Position numbers and translations under genes: made by a program. Positions 27,343-35,730 of a DNA stretch of 64,000 nucleotides are shown in pieces. Every line of letters starts with the position of its first letter. Positions within the stretch are counted from its first letter, which is position 1. The notes under the pieces are model-generated. The model was not told the origin of the DNA and ran no database searches. It saw nothing but the letters and a program-made list of their open reading frames with translations. Source of the DNA: Chitinophagaceae bacterium (lineage in GTDB: Bacteria > Bacteroidota > Bacteroidia > Chitinophagales > Chitinophagaceae); NCBI GenBank assembly GCA_016710165.1, contig JADJLJ010000001.1, forward strand, positions 310,001 through 374,000, in the 5' to 3' direction.

Positions 27343-28059
27343 TTAAATTATATCGTGGTTGTTGCCGGTAATGGAATCGATCCCCGCATGATGGTCTTTG
27401 GAGATATTTTGTTTCCTGCGGATGAGTTTGAACGATAAACGTACAGCCACTACAAAAGATACCAATGCCCCGAGGAAATGAAGCCATGTATTTCCGAGAA
27501 ATAAAAAGAAATCGAAAGTGCCGTGAAAAAGTACGGGCCAGAATACAGCCAGTACCAGGAACCTGCTTCGCCGGGCCGGGTCAAATTTTGCAAGCCCCAC
27601 ATGGTAACCCATCAGCACGGCAAAACTGGCATGGGCAGGAACAGATAAGAACATTCTTGTTATGGCAGTGCCGAAGCCATAGGTGCTGACGTAACCGATA
27701 TTTTCCAGTGTGGCAAAACCCATTCCCACCATCACTGCATAAACAATGCCATCGAAAGGATCGTCAAAGGACCTGCGGCTGAAAGCATAATACCGCAACA
27801 CCAGGAACTTGCTCATTTCCTCGCTGAGGCCTACAATGATGTAGGAGAAAAGGGCCGTATTAAAAACGCTTTCACCCACCAGCCTTTCCACCGGTTTGGT
27901 AAGGGCGGTTTCGGCAAAAAAAGCAGGAATGACACTGAACATACCCAGGATGAACAACCAGAGCAATAAACTAAAAGGTTCTTTATTGTATTTGTCCTTA
28001 AAATAAATGAACAGGCAGATGGCAATACCGGGAGCTATGGCGAGGGCTAATAATCCCAT
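27343..28059 (-). CDS. PrsW-family intramembrane metalloprotease
   Basis: This 238-aa protein has about seven to eight transmembrane segments and the family motifs VGLSEEMSKFLVLR (EExxK), GFATLENIGYV and WPVLFHGTFDFFLF. PrsW proteases cut anti-sigma factors such as RsiW inside the membrane to release extracytoplasmic sigma factors. The cognate anti-sigma factor is not visible nearby. The gene is divergent from hutH. Confidence 0.88.
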   Translation of the reverse strand: MGLLALAIAPGIAICLFIYFKDKYNKEPFSLLLWLFILGMFSVIPAFFAETALTKPVERLVGESVFNTALFSYIIVGLSEEMSKFLVLRYYAFSRRSFDDPFDGIVYAVMVGMGFATLENIGYVSTYGFGTAITRMFLSVPAHASFAVLMGYHVGLAKFDPARRSRFLVLAVFWPVLFHGTFDFFLFLGNTWLHFLGALVSFVVAVRLSFKLIRRKQNISKDHHAGIDSITGNNHDII

Positions 28060-28080
28060 ATCCGAAAGCGGTTTTTGTGT

Positions 28081-28088
28081 TAGATTTG
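28081..28088 (+). promoter_or_regulatory. Bacteroidota-type -7 box upstream of hutH
   Basis: TAGATTTG matches TAnnTTTG and lies about 47 bp before the hutH ATG. A clear -33 partner is missing. Confidence 0.35.
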
Positions 28089-28135
28089 TCCAAGTTATAT
28101 TTTTTTACCGATTGGCCAAACTAATTGCTGCATTC

Positions 28136-29629
28136 ATGAGTGACCACCATTTATACATCGACGAACACACAACTGATCTTCACCGGTTAAAAGAGATGCT
28201 TTTTTCCAATAACCCGATCAGTATTTCTGCCGAAGCCATCAGTCGCATCCGGAAATGCAGGGATTACCTAGATACCAAACTCAATAATTCGGATGAACTG
28301 TTTTATGGCATCAATACCGGCTTTGGCTTTTTGCAGAATGTACAGATCGACAAGGCACAATTGCAGCAACTGCAAAGCAATCTCATCAAATCGCATGCAT
28401 GCGGCATGGGGGAGGAAGTACCGGCGGATATTGTAAAGGGGATGATCGCCCTGAAGATACGGTCACTCAGCTACGGGCATTCGGGTGTACAGGTGGAAAC
28501 GGTGCAGCGGCTGATGGATATGTACAACAATGATGTGTTGCCGGTGGTCTATACCCAGGGCTCATTGGGCGCTTCCGGTGACCTGGCGCCACTCAGCCAC
28601 TTAAGTCTTCCCCTGCTCGGGCTGGGCAAGGTTAACCATGCAGGCAAAAAAATGCCTGCTGCGGATGCACTGAAAAAATTAAACTGGAAGCCCATTGAAT
28701 TAAAAAGCAAGGAAGGGCTGGCACTCATCAACGGCACCCAGTTCATGAGCGCATATGGAATGCATAACCTGGTTCAGTGCAACCGGCTGATACGCTGGGC
28801 CAATATCATAGCTGCCATCAGTTTCGATGCATTTGACTGCACCACGCAACCGCTGCTTGAGAATATTCATGCCATCCGTTCCCACCAGGGCCAGGTAGAC
28901 ACGGCAGCAACGCTCCGTGAACTTTTAAAAGGCAGCGAGATCGCCGGCCGGAAAAAATCACAGGTGCAGGATGCATATTCCTTCCGCTGCATACCCCAGG
29001 TACATGGGGCCACAAAAGATACATTCGGTCATGTGCTGAATGTATTCATCAAAGAGATCAATTCGGTGACCGATAATCCAAATATCTTTCCCGATGATGA
29101 CCTGATCGTAAGCGGGGGAAATTTTCACGGGCAGCCATTGGCGCTGGCCCTCGACTTTTTATCGATTGCCATGAGTGAACTGGCCAGCATTTCAGAAAGA
29201 AGGACCTACCAGCTTATCAGCGGGCAAAGAGGATTGCCGTTGTTCCTGGTAAAAGATCCGGGACTTCATTCCGGCCTGATGATACCGCAATACACGGCGG
29301 CGGGTATTGTAAGTGAGAACAAACAATTGTGCACACCATCTTCTGTCGATTCTATTCCATCCAGCAATAACCAGGAAGACCACGTGAGCATGGGCGCCAA
29401 CGGGGCAACAAAATGCAAGCGGGTGGTGGACAATGTGGAGAAGGTACTGGCGATCGAATTACTCACGGCTGTGCAGGCACTGGAATACCGCAGGCCATTG
29501 AGAACATCCGCAACACTTGAGAGAATTGTAACTGCTTTCCGGAAAGAAGTTTCCTTCAACCACAGCGACCGGGTCCTGCACGAGGATATGATGAGGGCCG
29601 TAGAGTTTATAAACCAATTTGAAGATTAA
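28136..29629 (+). CDS. hutH: Histidine ammonia-lyase
   Basis: HutH deaminates L-histidine to urocanate, the first step of histidine degradation. The ATG at 28136 (MSDHHLYIDEHTTDLHRLKE) gives 497 aa, the normal size. The Ala146-Ser147-Gly148 triad in QGSLGASGDLAPLSHLSLPL forms the MIO electrophile. Other family motifs are YGINTGFGFLQ, GNFHGQPLALALDF and SSNNQEDHVSMGANG. Upstream in-frame codons to 28007 are open but lack family character. HutU lies 950 bp downstream on the same strand, with a nucleoside phosphorylase gene on the other strand in between. Confidence 0.96.
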   Translation: MSDHHLYIDEHTTDLHRLKEMLFSNNPISISAEAISRIRKCRDYLDTKLNNSDELFYGINTGFGFLQNVQIDKAQLQQLQSNLIKSHACGMGEEVPADIVKGMIALKIRSLSYGHSGVQVETVQRLMDMYNNDVLPVVYTQGSLGASGDLAPLSHLSLPLLGLGKVNHAGKKMPAADALKKLNWKPIELKSKEGLALINGTQFMSAYGMHNLVQCNRLIRWANIIAAISFDAFDCTTQPLLENIHAIRSHQGQVDTAATLRELLKGSEIAGRKKSQVQDAYSFRCIPQVHGATKDTFGHVLNVFIKEINSVTDNPNIFPDDDLIVSGGNFHGQPLALALDFLSIAMSELASISERRTYQLISGQRGLPLFLVKDPGLHSGLMIPQYTAAGIVSENKQLCTPSSVDSIPSSNNQEDHVSMGANGATKCKRVVDNVEKVLAIELLTAVQALEYRRPLRTSATLERIVTAFRKEVSFNHSDRVLHEDMMRAVEFINQFED

Positions 29630-29695
29630 TCGATTTGGCGATTTGAAAATTGAACGCTATTTTTTTCATTTTCAAATTAATTCATTTTCAAATTT

Positions 29696-30415
29696 TCAAA
29701 TTCTTTTGCTGATCGCCACCACGGATTCCAATGCCAGCTTCGTCATGTTATCGAGGGAGTTCTGCCGCTGGTCGGCCGACATGCTTTCATGCGTAGGAAT
29801 AACATCCGAGATCGTAAGAATGGTGGCAGCCATCTTTTTCAGGTATTGCGCATTGGCAAACAAGGCAAAGGCCTCCATCTCTACACAAACACAATCATTC
29901 TTTTCTGCCAGCGGAGGTTTACCACCCTGGCTCCGGTAAAACACATCGCTGGAATGGATATTGACCGCCTTCACCGGTATATTCATTTTGGTGGCCGTTT
30001 CATTGATGATATCATAAGCCATTCCCTGGTGGGTGATGCAGTTGCCGATGATCCCAAAAGCCTCGCTGGCATAGGTTGATTCGCTGAATGCCTTATCTGC
30101 ATTGATCACATCATACACTTTTGTGCTCACTTCGTAAGCCCCGGCCGTTCCGATGCGGATAATGCAGGCTACATCGTATTCGTTGAATAGTTCGTACGAA
30201 TAGATGCCGATGGAAGGGCAACCCATTCCGCTGGCGCCCACGGTAACGGAAACTCCCTTATAGGTGCCGGTAAAATAAAAAGCATTCCGGGTACTGTTCA
30301 CCAGCTTCACATCCGCCAGCATATTATCAGCAATATGTTTCGCCCGCAACGGGTCGCCGGCCAACAGAACGATCCGGGCAATTTCGCCTTTTTTTGCGCT
30401 GATGTGTATACTCAT
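29696..30415 (-). CDS. deoD: Purine nucleoside phosphorylase, DeoD type
   Basis: This 239-aa enzyme cleaves purine (deoxy)nucleosides with phosphate into base and (deoxy)ribose 1-phosphate. Motifs are ISAKKGEIARIVLLAGDPLR, GMGCPSIGIYSYEL, IIRIGTAGA, VCVEMEAFALFANA and LTISDVIPTHE. The size matches the hexameric DeoD class. It is inserted on the opposite strand between hutH and hutU. On both sides it has AT-rich spacers made of TTTGAAAATT-type repeats (29628-29703 and 30450-30575). Confidence 0.92.
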   Translation of the reverse strand: MSIHISAKKGEIARIVLLAGDPLRAKHIADNMLADVKLVNSTRNAFYFTGTYKGVSVTVGASGMGCPSIGIYSYELFNEYDVACIIRIGTAGAYEVSTKVYDVINADKAFSESTYASEAFGIIGNCITHQGMAYDIINETATKMNIPVKAVNIHSSDVFYRSQGGKPPLAEKNDCVCVEMEAFALFANAQYLKKMAATILTISDVIPTHESMSADQRQNSLDNMTKLALESVVAISKRI

Positions 30416-30509
30416 GGTATGCTGATTAGCGGGTGAAGTTATTTAATTAAATCGATTTGAAGATTTGAAAATGTGACAAGTTGGCGATCGGACATGCGGC
30501 TATTTTGGT

Positions 30510-30517
30510 TAATTTTG
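30510..30517 (+). promoter_or_regulatory. Bacteroidota-type -7 box upstream of hutU
   Basis: TAATTTTG matches TAnnTTTG and lies about 60 bp before the hutU ATG. It sits between inverted-repeat arms GATTTGAAAATGTG (about 30461-30474) and CACATTTTCAAATC (about 30561-30574), which could place the promoter in a loop or operator. Confidence 0.4.
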
Positions 30518-30578
30518 CTTTCGAAAAGTGAATCATCAATTTTCAAATCTTCAAATTTTCACATTTTCAAATCAGCAT

Positions 30579-32296
30579 ATGATCGAAGTAAAAAAATATG
30601 ACGCAGTAAAATACAAAACACCCACCGGCAGCAAACTCAATTGCAAAGGCTGGGTTCAGGAAGCCGCATTGCGGATGTTATTGAACAACCTAAACCCCGA
30701 AGTGGCTGAACGGCCGGATGACCTGATCGTGTACGGCGGCCGTGGTAAAGCTGCCCGTAATTTTCGAAAAGTCTCGACCTCATCATTAAGGCGCTGAAAG
30801 ACCTGGAGGAAGATGAGACCCTGCTGATACAGAGCGGCAAGCCCGTGGCCATGCTGAAGACACATAAGGATGCACCCAGGGTATTGATCAGCAACAGCCA
30901 GCTGGTTCCCAAATGGGCCACCTGGGAACACTTTGACGAACTGGAAAAAAAGGGCCTGATGATGTACGGGCAGATGACCGCCGGGTCCTGGATATATATT
31001 GGTTCGCAGGGAATTGTGCAGGGCACGTATGAAACCTATGCAGCCGCGGCCGAAAAGCATTTTGGCGGCAGCTTAAAAGGAACACTGAACGTTACTGCCG
31101 GGCTTGGCGGCATGGGTGGCGCCCAGCCCCTGGCAATAACCATGAACGAAGGCGTTGCCTTAATTGCTGAAGTGGAAGAGTGGCGTATCGACAAGCGGAT
31201 CGAAACCAGGTACCTGGATGAAAAGCATACCAATATTGATGATGCCATCAATGCCGCCATGCATTACCGCAAGGAAGGGGTGGCCAAAAGCATTGGTGTT
31301 TTGTGCAATGCCGTACACCTGCTTGACCGGCTGATACAACGGGAGATCATCCCCGACACACTTACCGACCAAACCTCGGCACACGACCCCTTGATCGGTT
31401 ACATCCCCCATACGCTCACCAATGAACAGGCCAATGTGTTGAGGGAGCAGGATCCTGAACATTATATGCAACTGAGTTACGAGAGCATGCACCTGCATGT
31501 ACAGCTAATGCTTGAACTGATGGACAAGGGCGCCATTACTTTCGACTACGGTAATAATATCCGGGCAAGGGCAAAAGAATTTGAAGAGCAGCACCCCGGC
31601 AGTAAAACACAGACCCCTCATTACAAACCCGGCCGTTGTTTTGATTTTCCGGGCTTTGTACCTGCCTATATCCGTCCGCTGTTCTGCGAAGGCAAAGGCC
31701 CTTTCCGCTGGGCAGCGCTGAGTGGGGATCCGGCCGATATTGCGGTAACGGATGAGGTCATCATGAATATGTTCCCCCAAAATAAAGGCATGCTGCGCTG
31801 GATGGAGATGGCAAAAGAAAAGATCGCCTTCCAGGGATTGCCGGCCCGTATCTGTTGGCTGGGGCAGGGCGAAAGGGAAAAAGCAGGACTTGCATTCAAT
31901 GAACTGGTTCGCACCGGGAAAGTAAAAGCACCTATTGTAATTGGAAGGGATCATTTGGATACGGGCTCTGTCGCTTCACCCAACCGCGAAACAGAAGCCA
32001 TGCTGGATGGCAGCGATGCCGTTGCCGACTGGCCCATACTGAATGCATTGGTAAACACGGCAGGTGGCGCAAGCTGGGTTTCCTTACATCATGGTGGCGG
32101 GGTAGGCATGGGGTACAGTATACACTCCGGGATGGTGATCGTGGCGGATGGAACGGATGATGCGGCTGCAAGGCTTTCGAGGGTATTAAGAAACGATCCG
32201 GGCATGGGCGTGATCCGTCATGCGGATGCCGGGTATGATATAGCATTGGATACGTTGAGGAAGAACAATCTTGATCTTAAGCAGAGACTGAAGTAG
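30579..32296 (+). CDS. hutU: Urocanate hydratase, frameshifted near 30752-30765
   Basis: HutU converts urocanate to imidazolonepropionate, the second step of histidine degradation, using tightly bound NAD. The ATG at 30579 opens MIEVKKYDAVKYKTPTGSKL. The first segment ends after DLIVYGGRGKAARNF (stop at 30797), while the rest is read in another frame to 32296, with NVTAGLGGMGGAQPLA, the block RWAALSGDP and SWVSLHHGGGVGMGYSIHSG. At AATTTTCGAAAAGTCTCGAC either removal of one T and one A gives R-N-F-E-S-L-D-L, which fits the family length, or one added A restores the frame with one extra residue. The rest of the protein is complete, about 571 aa. The next pathway genes (hutI, hutG or ftcD) are not in the window. 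Confidence 0.88.
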
Positions 32297-32297
32297 T

Positions 32298-32864
32298 TCA
32301 AACATCCTTCTCATCAAACGACAAACGGATGCTGTTCATCTTTGCCTTTACCTTACGATACCTTACACCGGCTTTATCAAGCATGAACTTAGATGCTTTA
32401 AAAACATCCGATCCTTCATATTTATCGGAAAGGTAGATCACTTCGCTGATGCCGGCCTGTATAATGGCCTTGGTACATTCGTTACAAGGAAACAGTGCGG
32501 TATAAATTTTACAACCCTTTAAGTCCATACCGATATTGTTTAAGATAGCATTCAGTTCAGCATGGCAGATATACGGATATTTCGTCTGCAAAAAATCGCC
32601 TTCCTTCTCCCAGGGAAATTCATCATCATCGCAGCCAATGGGCAGGCCGTTGTAGCCGGCACCCACGATCTTGTTCTTATCATTCACGATACAGGCGCCA
32701 ACCTGTGTGTTGGGGTCCTTGCTGCGGCAGGCACTCAGCAGCGCCACCCCCATAAAGTATTCATCCCACGAAATATAGTCCTGTCTCTTTTTCAAAACGG
32801 TTGGTTTATTGAACGTACGAATGTAAGAATTTTTGAGGCAGGGAGATAAAGTTCGATCATTCAT
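32298..32864 (-). CDS. dCMP deaminase family protein
   Basis: This 188-aa zinc-dependent deaminase has the HAE motif YICHAELNAIL (His101, Glu103) and PCNEC (Cys127, Cys130), plus the dCMP-specific region AGYNGLPIGCDDDEFPWEKE. dCMP deaminase supplies dUMP for dTMP synthesis. Residues 1-25 precede the conserved KRQDYISWDEYFMG and may be a slight over-extension. It is convergent with hutU, with stop codons only a few bp apart. ComEB-like deaminases are the alternative name for this family. Confidence 0.9.
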   Translation of the reverse strand: MNDRTLSPCLKNSYIRTFNKPTVLKKRQDYISWDEYFMGVALLSACRSKDPNTQVGACIVNDKNKIVGAGYNGLPIGCDDDEFPWEKEGDFLQTKYPYICHAELNAILNNIGMDLKGCKIYTALFPCNECTKAIIQAGISEVIYLSDKYEGSDVFKASKFMLDKAGVRYRKVKAKMNSIRLSFDEKDV

Positions 32865-32951
32865 ATACCATACGGGTTAATAAATAAAACAGCCGCCAAT
32901 CGTTCTTTCGCAACCAGGTTTGTATATTAGCCTATACTAAAACCAACGCAT

Positions 32952-33307
32952 ATGACCGCAGCCGCCAGATCTGTTTATTATTTCGGGTTTTACCTGTATG
33001 TTGTCGGATCAACCCTTTTGCTGATCCCAATATCTTTTTAAGAACAATTCAATTGCCCGAAACCAATGAAGTATGGATACGGGTTGCAGGGGTCCTTGTT
33101 ATTTGCCTGGGCTATTATTACCACCGGAGCGGTGCAGGCAATGATGCAGGAATGTTTAAACTTACCGTGCATGTCCGCACATTTGTATGCCTGGCCTTTG
33201 CAGTACTTGCGATCCTTAAGCTGGCCCCGCCCATTTTAGCTGGATTTGGCATAGTGGACCTTGTGGGTGCGGCCTGGACATGGCAGGCATTGAAAAAAGG
33301 AAATTGA
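32952..33307 (+). CDS. Small membrane protein, frameshifted near 33026
   Basis: The ATG at 32952 reads MTAAARSVYYFGFYLYVVGS and reaches a stop at 33041. The next frame continues as LRTIQLPETNEVWIRVAGVL to 33307. At 33026-33028 three C occur; four give L-I-P-N-I-F-L-R-T-I-Q-L-P-E and a single protein of about 118 aa with three to four hydrophobic segments (VIRVAGVL-like, TFVCLAFAVLAILKLAPPIL, GIVDLVGAAWTWQALKKG). No function is assigned. It is divergent from the dCMP deaminase gene. Confidence 0.68.
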
Positions 33308-33344
33308 GGTTCCTGCAAAAAAGATCATCTGACCAGGATCTCCC

Positions 33345-33475
33345 GGTAGTGTCCTATTTTGAATATTTTGTGACCTGTCATGCTGAGGAACGAAGCATCT
33401 CAGGTTAAGGAAACTATCCTGGTTAGGAGATCATTCGTTCCTCAGGATGACAATCATTCAAAATAGGACACTACC
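33345..33475. mobile_element. 131-bp MITE-like palindromic element (copy 1)
   Basis: The element has perfect 20-bp terminal inverted repeats beginning GGTAGTGTCCTATTTTGAAT. The interior is also palindromic (GTCATGCTGAGGAACGAAG against CTTCGTTCCTCAGGATGAC). Flanks are GATCTCCC on the left and GATCTCCG on the right, a near-perfect 8-bp direct repeat as expected for a target duplication. A copy of the same 131-bp length lies at 54877-55007. It codes for nothing. Confidence 0.75.
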
Positions 33476-33546
33476 GATCTCCGGGTTTGGACCATCGGAT
33501 CGGGTGCTCATAACCGTTTTTTATTTACTGTTTTAAATCAACCTGT

Positions 33547-34113
33547 ATGAAAAAACTGTTTTTGTTACCCGTCACTTGTCTTTTATTAAGTCTTCCCGTT
33601 CTTTCTCAAAAAGCAGTGACCGGTTACCTGGAAGGTGGGATATCTTTATATGCTGCATGGAAGGACGGATCGAAAGCAGCCTACCTGCCATCCTTCACCG
33701 TTGGGCCCGGCGTAAAATTTTTAAATACAAATAGTTTTTCCATTGTGCTTAATATACCCTGTACAGTGGGTTGGAACCTGGATAAAGGAACCTATTTCGG
33801 TATCAATGTACCGGCCATGCTGAGCCTGAACCTGGGTTCTGCATCCGGCAACGACCCGAATTCAAAGTTTGGGTTCATCCTCGGCGCAGGAGCAGGATAT
33901 ACCAATATTGTAAACTATTATGAAGACTCCCAGCAGAAGAGGGCGCATAAGGAATTCTGGGGTTACCAGTTGCGTGCCGGCATCAGCTTCGACAAAGCCG
34001 GTTCCGGTATCAACGGGCCTATGATCCTTTTTAATTTTGGAAAAAGCATTACCACCGGCAGGGGCTATGTGGCCGGGCTGAGTTTATTGATCGGGGGCAG
34101 CCTGGGCAAATGA
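33547..34113 (+). CDS. Exported beta-rich protein, possibly outer membrane
   Basis: This 188-aa protein has a signal peptide (MKKLFLLPVTCLLLSLPVLS). The body has alternating Gly/aromatic strands (LEGGISLYAAWKDGSKAAYL, then FGFILGAGAGYTNIVNYYED and VAGLSLLIGGSLGK) consistent with a small outer-membrane beta-barrel. The C-terminus ends in a hydrophobic Gly-rich strand. No named family was recognised. It ends 11 bp before a terminator. Confidence 0.7.
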   Translation: MKKLFLLPVTCLLLSLPVLSQKAVTGYLEGGISLYAAWKDGSKAAYLPSFTVGPGVKFLNTNSFSIVLNIPCTVGWNLDKGTYFGINVPAMLSLNLGSASGNDPNSKFGFILGAGAGYTNIVNYYEDSQQKRAHKEFWGYQLRAGISFDKAGSGINGPMILFNFGKSITTGRGYVAGLSLLIGGSLGK

Positions 34114-34124
34114 CAGAAATGAAA

Positions 34125-34149
34125 AAAGGCAGGACCAAGCCCTGCCTTT
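34125..34149. terminator. Rho-independent terminator in a convergent gap
   Basis: AAAGGCAGG and CCTGCCTTT form a stem with an ACCAAGC loop between the 33547-34113 (+) and 34175-34726 (-) genes. The A-tract on the left makes it useful for the - strand transcript as well. Confidence 0.75.
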
Positions 34150-34174
34150 CGATATTGCAAATTCATTTCGGTTC

Positions 34175-34726
34175 CTATGCTCTCCGCAGCCACCAGCCAA
34201 GCCATAGTCCGGTAACACCCCAGCTCACAATGGCATCGGCGAAATGCGCCATCAGGTCGAAACTGCCGTACCAGATGTGCATGGTATAAGGGGCATGAAG
34301 GAAAATGATAAGGCCCGTGCCCAATGTGCCAATGAAAACAGTGCCAAACGACGGCGTCGGTAATTTCAGTAGCAGCCAGCTTAGCATCCCGATTATTAAA
34401 ATATTGACCAACAGGCTGCGGCCCATGTTCATGAACATCTTGTCCATGCCGTCCATGCTCTTATGATAAACCACCTGCGCCCAGGGTTTTCCTACCGAAG
34501 CTTTCATCTGCTTTTCCATCTCCTCATTTGACGTGCCGGGAGGGAAGTTCGGCATCAGGTAAGCACCGTCTTCGCTGAACTGTGAATTCAGGTAGCTGAG
34601 GATACTGTCCTGCTTGGGTGTATATTTCTGCTGCGCCTCATGAAGGTTCAGCACACCCCAGGTGAGGAACTGCCATGCAAAAAGAATAATGCCGCCAACA
34701 AGGGCGCCGATGATCATTTTTTTCAT
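34175..34726 (-). CDS. Membrane protein of unknown function
   Basis: This 183-aa protein has one N-terminal helix (IIGALVGGIILFAWQFLTWG), a soluble loop of about 80 residues (SYLNSQFSEDGAYLMPNFPP) and three C-terminal helices (SLLVNILIIGMLSWLLLKLP, FIGTLGTGLIIFLHA, DAIVSWGVTGLWLGWWLRRA). No family was recognised with confidence. It stands alone between terminator-bounded genes. Confidence 0.68.
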   Translation of the reverse strand: MKKMIIGALVGGIILFAWQFLTWGVLNLHEAQQKYTPKQDSILSYLNSQFSEDGAYLMPNFPPGTSNEEMEKQMKASVGKPWAQVVYHKSMDGMDKMFMNMGRSLLVNILIIGMLSWLLLKLPTPSFGTVFIGTLGTGLIIFLHAPYTMHIWYGSFDLMAHFADAIVSWGVTGLWLGWWLRRA

Positions 34727-34856
34727 ACTAGTAGTTTTGATTTAGGCTTACAAAATAAAAAAGATAATCGGCATTTGAAATAGGGCAGGCATAAAACTTT
34801 CCTGTTCCGTTCGTGCTGAGATGAACAGGACAGGAGTCAGGAGGTCTCTACATTAA

Positions 34857-35438
34857 TTAATCATGCAGCACTTTGTTCTGCCGGTCAATATAAAAGGTCT
34901 TGTCGCCCTTCATCACCCGGGCTTCCCCGTTCTCAAATTCACCGGTGAAATCATAGAAAGGCTTAACGGCCCATTCGCCTTTGGTATCAATAAAACCCCA
35001 ATAACCTTTGGCATTGGCGGCAGGGGCCAGGCCCTCAGAAAAACTGCGGGCATTGGAATACTGGAACGGGATCACCACCTGGCCGGACACATTGATGTAT
35101 CCATACAGGTTGTTTTTGGCCACGGCAGCCAGGCCGTTTTTAAAACTCATGGCATCTTCATATACGGCATCGGTAATGGCCTTGCCGGTGCTGTCGAAAT
35201 ACATCCATTTCGAATCCATGCGAACGGCGGTGTATCCTTCATTGAATGCAAGCCCATCGGAATATTGCGGTTTGATGACCTCCGCACCGTCTTTGGTAAC
35301 ATACCCGATCTTGCCGTTCTTTTTAACCTTGGAAAGGCCACAGATGCAGTTGTCCACGAACTCGTAATTCTTTTCCCATTTTTGTGAATAACTGTCCAGT
35401 ACCGGGAATGCCAGGAACAGTAACAGTATCTTTTTCAT
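34857..35438 (-). CDS. Secreted WG-repeat protein
   Basis: This 193-aa protein has a signal peptide (MKKILLLFLAFPVLDSYS). At least four WG-type repeats follow: GKIGYVTKDGAEVIKPQY, KWMYFDSTGKAITDAVYEDA, LYGYINVSGQVVIPFQYSNA and YWGFIDTKGEWAVKPFYDFT. WG repeats form beta structures that are common in secreted proteins of Bacteroidota; their ligands are mostly unknown. Confidence 0.87.
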   Translation of the reverse strand: MKKILLLFLAFPVLDSYSQKWEKNYEFVDNCICGLSKVKKNGKIGYVTKDGAEVIKPQYSDGLAFNEGYTAVRMDSKWMYFDSTGKAITDAVYEDAMSFKNGLAAVAKNNLYGYINVSGQVVIPFQYSNARSFSEGLAPAANAKGYWGFIDTKGEWAVKPFYDFTGEFENGEARVMKGDKTFYIDRQNKVLHD

Positions 35439-35730
35439 AAAATTTTATTTAGGATGAAAGATATTTCTGTTACAACTTACCCTGTTATATTCTCAAAAAA
35501 AATGACGGCTGGAAGGAAAAATCATGATTTTGGTTTGCCGGTGAAGGATTGCAGCATGAAACATATATTTAAATAGAGGCATAAAGCACAGAAGAACTGT
35601 TGCTTACAGACAAAACCCGGAATATCTGCAAAAGGCCGGACTATTGGTTCTTTCTGCTGGTACCGTTACTATCTGGTAAAATAAGGCGACAGGTTTTACC
35701 AGGCATCATTACAGCATCAGTGTGATGCAT

